DNA from: Malus domestica | Taxonomy: Eukaryota > Streptophyta > Magnoliopsida > Rosales > Rosaceae | Length of the DNA: 64,000 nt | Assembly (NCBI RefSeq): GCF_042453785.1 | Contig: NC_091675.1 | Location: 8,196,501 to 8,260,500 of the forward strand | Direction of reading: 5' to 3' | Shown: piece by piece, positions 62,422 to 64,000 of the stretch | Layout of the letters: each line of letters starts with the position of its first letter | Position numbering within the stretch: position 1 is the stretch's first letter | Notes under the pieces: generated by a model | What the model saw: the letters and a program-made list of their open reading frames with translations, nothing else | Databases searched by the model: none | Told to the model about the DNA's origin: nothing | Translations under genes and position numbers: made by a program

Positions 62422-63185
62422 TACTTGCAAGTGATTTAATGTTTTTTATAATTTTATTTGAAACTATAATCGATTTTTTACTCACTTTTTCAATTAGATA
62501 ATATATATTGAATCTTTATTTTTTACTCTATTTATTGAGAAAAAATTCAAACTTTGGTGCAAGAAGACGGAGACATGCCATCACATGAAAATTGTACCAT
62601 CAAAACATGTACTTTCAAAACATTAAAGAAGATATGGGTTTTTGTTGAAGAAGATATGTTTTATTAAAGAGAACTTTAATGAAAAGTATCCGGTACTGTT
62701 CACTTTAACGAAAAACCATATTTTTACACTAAAAAGTCAATCCTGGTACTATTTACTTTACCTTAAAGTTTTCAAGCCATTTTCATTAGTTTTTCTTTTA
62801 TTAAATGCAAAGAACATTTATGAAAAACAAAAAAATACAGAAACAAAAGGATGCTTCATTAAGTGGCCATGAAAAGGTAGGCAGTGGGAGAGAGCCACGT
62901 TAGTGCATACACAAAGAGACAGAAAACCCATCATCAGACTCTATCTGAGCTCTCGATTGCTTCTTTCTTTTCCTCTCCCTATGCAATAACACAACAGAAA
63001 TATCAAATAATTGCCAGAAAAAAACACACCTTCCAACCCCAACATATATTCCCACACAACCAAACAACCAAACAACTCAACACCCACACTCAGAGACACA
63101 CCCATTCAATCTACAGAGAGAAAGAGAAACTCAAGCGCGAGTCGCAACACTTGCTCAAGAACCTCCGCTTTTATTTGCTCTCTCA
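62422..63185. other. Spacer and promoter side of the TIFY8-like gene
   Basis: AT-rich, non-coding, with the third AACGAAAA element inside (62672-62791). From about 62880 the sequence turns richer in CA and CT and probably enters the TIFY8 leader. No TATA box is convincing. Confidence 0.45.
62672..62791 (+). mobile_element. Dispersed AACGAAAA/GTTCACTTTA element, copy 3
   Basis: It matches 28681-28822 but lacks the middle segment between the TTTACTTTACC block and the AAAGTTTTCAAG block. Non-coding. Confidence 0.7.

Positions 63186-63190
<5 letters not shown>

Positions 63191-63218
<28 letters not shown>
63191..63218. repeat. (CT)n tract in the TIFY8 leader
   Basis: Dinucleotide run in the 5' UTR region, about 180 bases above the start codon. 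Confidence 0.85.
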
Positions 63219-63221
<3 letters not shown>

Positions 63222-63364
63222 CTCTGCTCATAAAAGAGCCCCAAAGATTCTCTCTTTTTCTTTTCAAGTCCTCATTCTTTTTCCTTTTCTGAAAATCGAG
63301 CTCTCTTTTTCTTCTCTTTTCACAAAAACACCATCTCTCTCTTGCTAGCAGATAAGTAGCAGCT

Positions 63365-63409
63365 ATGCAGAGTGGTGGAATGGGGATGGAGATGGAATGG
63401 CTGTTCTGA
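63365..63409 (+). promoter_or_regulatory. uORF overlapping the TIFY8 start codon
   Basis: An ATG at 63365 opens a 14-residue frame (MQSGGMGMEMEWLF) that ends at TGA 63407-63409, 13 bases beyond the start of the TIFY8 ATG at 63397 and in a different frame. Both ATGs have G at -3; only the TIFY8 ATG has G at +4, so leaky scanning to it is plausible. Confidence 0.5.
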
Positions 63410-63694
63410 AAATGGCCCAGCAAGGCATCCCCAACAGCAATGCCACAACTCTCAGCAGCCAACAGCAAAAGCAGCAGCCGCAGAAGCAGAAGCTAGAGGA
63501 GCAGCAGCAGGGGAAGCACACCATCTTCCATGATTTTCTGGGCATGAATCCTGGAGATTCCCCTGTGGTTTTAGCCCCTAAAACCTCCACCGATTGTAGG
63601 CTCTCTGAGCCTTCTCCCTCCGCCTCCGCTTCCCTTGGGGCTTCCTCCGGCGGTGGCCGTGGCCCCATCTCCACCACCTCTGATCTGGGTTCCG
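63397..63694 (+). CDS. TIFY8: TIFY8-like protein, first exon (gene runs off the right edge)
   Basis: The first coding exon runs from ATG 63397 to a GT donor after 63694 (GGTTCCG|GTGAGT), about 99 codons. It reads MAVLKMAQQGIPNSN, a Gln-rich stretch, then HTIFHDFLGMNPGDSPVVLA and PKTSTDCRLSEPSPSASASL, GASSGGGRGPISTTSDLGS. FHDFLGM, the SPVVLAPK block and the Ser/Gly-rich run match my memory of TIFY8 N-termini (Arabidopsis At4g32570). TIFY8 is a nuclear transcriptional repressor related to JAZ proteins. The TIFY domain itself lies beyond the window, so the call rests on the N-terminus only. Bases 63695-64000 are intron. Confidence 0.75.
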
Positions 63695-64000
63695 GTGAGT
63701 TCCTCCCCATTTATGCTGTTTTTTACTACCTATGATTTTAGTTGAGTTCATAACAAAAACCCGTCATTTCCTATTAAAGATAAGTGCTTTTATATAATTT
63801 TGTAATCAGCTTGAAAAAGTTCATATCTTTACTATTTTTTGTAGAGGGTTTTTTTTTTATTGTTGTTTTGGATTGCTTGTGTAAATGCAAATGAGAAAGA
63901 TGGGGGTGGGATTATATTCTCTATGTTATGTGAGTGGATTTATCTTTTTCAGTTTTTGATGCAGTTAGTGATGTTAGTAAGGAGTTGTGTACTTTATACT

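Noticed and set aside
63106-63468. 120-residue minus-strand frame over the TIFY8 leader
   Set aside because: Antisense shadow of CT and Gln-rich plus-strand sequence.
1-64000. tRNA, rRNA or snoRNA genes
   Set aside because: I looked for cloverleaf-type arms and A/B box pairs and found only the degraded SINE B box; a covariance-model scan would be needed to exclude others.

Overview
This window is plant nuclear DNA. It has intron-rich genes with GT-AG splicing, chloroplast-targeted proteins, plant-only gene families and AT-rich intergenic DNA full of MITEs and retroposons. Several repeat families look like those I know from apple and pear, so Rosaceae tribe Maleae (Malus/Pyrus) is my inference; nothing here proves the species.

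Region 1 (1-14.5 kb) is a compact block of conserved genes. It holds the 3' end of TIC236 (chloroplast inner-envelope import linker, +), a PsbP-domain lumen protein like PPD5 (-), a PAM2/CUE poly(A)-binding-protein interactor like CID5/IPD1 (+), and a large nuclear TFIIS-central-domain plus SPOC-domain protein (-). From memory, the Arabidopsis counterparts lie together at At5g11430-At5g11450 and At2g25640/At2g25660, so the window appears to keep the gene order that was split between two Arabidopsis chromosomes. Region 2 (14.5-24.2 kb) has a membrane RING-H2 E3 ligase (-). The leader region and first codons of the SPOC gene occur a second time directly upstream of this gene's start codon.

Region 3 (24-45 kb) is sparser. 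It carries a PP2A B' (B56) regulatory subunit (+), an A2-type cyclin (-) and the ferredoxin-like NDH subunit PnsB3 (-), separated by MITEs, a degraded LINE tail and simple repeats.

Region 4 (45-64 kb) is transposon-rich. An RTE-clade LINE starts at 48471 and carries one long frame with three in-frame stops. It is followed by 4.4 kb of unrelated, internally repeated DNA and then by a second copy of the LINE 3' end with a TTG tail. A perfect 20-bp direct repeat flanks the whole 8.3-kb composite. Next comes a roughly 1-kb non-coding tract present twice in tandem: one copy is split by a 3-kb solo LTR and the other by a 199-bp Mutator-like MITE, so each copy shows the other's empty site. The window ends in the first exon of TIFY8 (+).

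The genes do not form one pathway. Two serve thylakoids (PPD5-like, PnsB3), one plastid import (TIC236), and the rest act in RNA, cell-cycle, phosphatase and jasmonate-type signalling. The most unusual structures are the composite LINE, the leader shared by the SPOC and RING genes, and the tandem tract with reciprocal empty sites.
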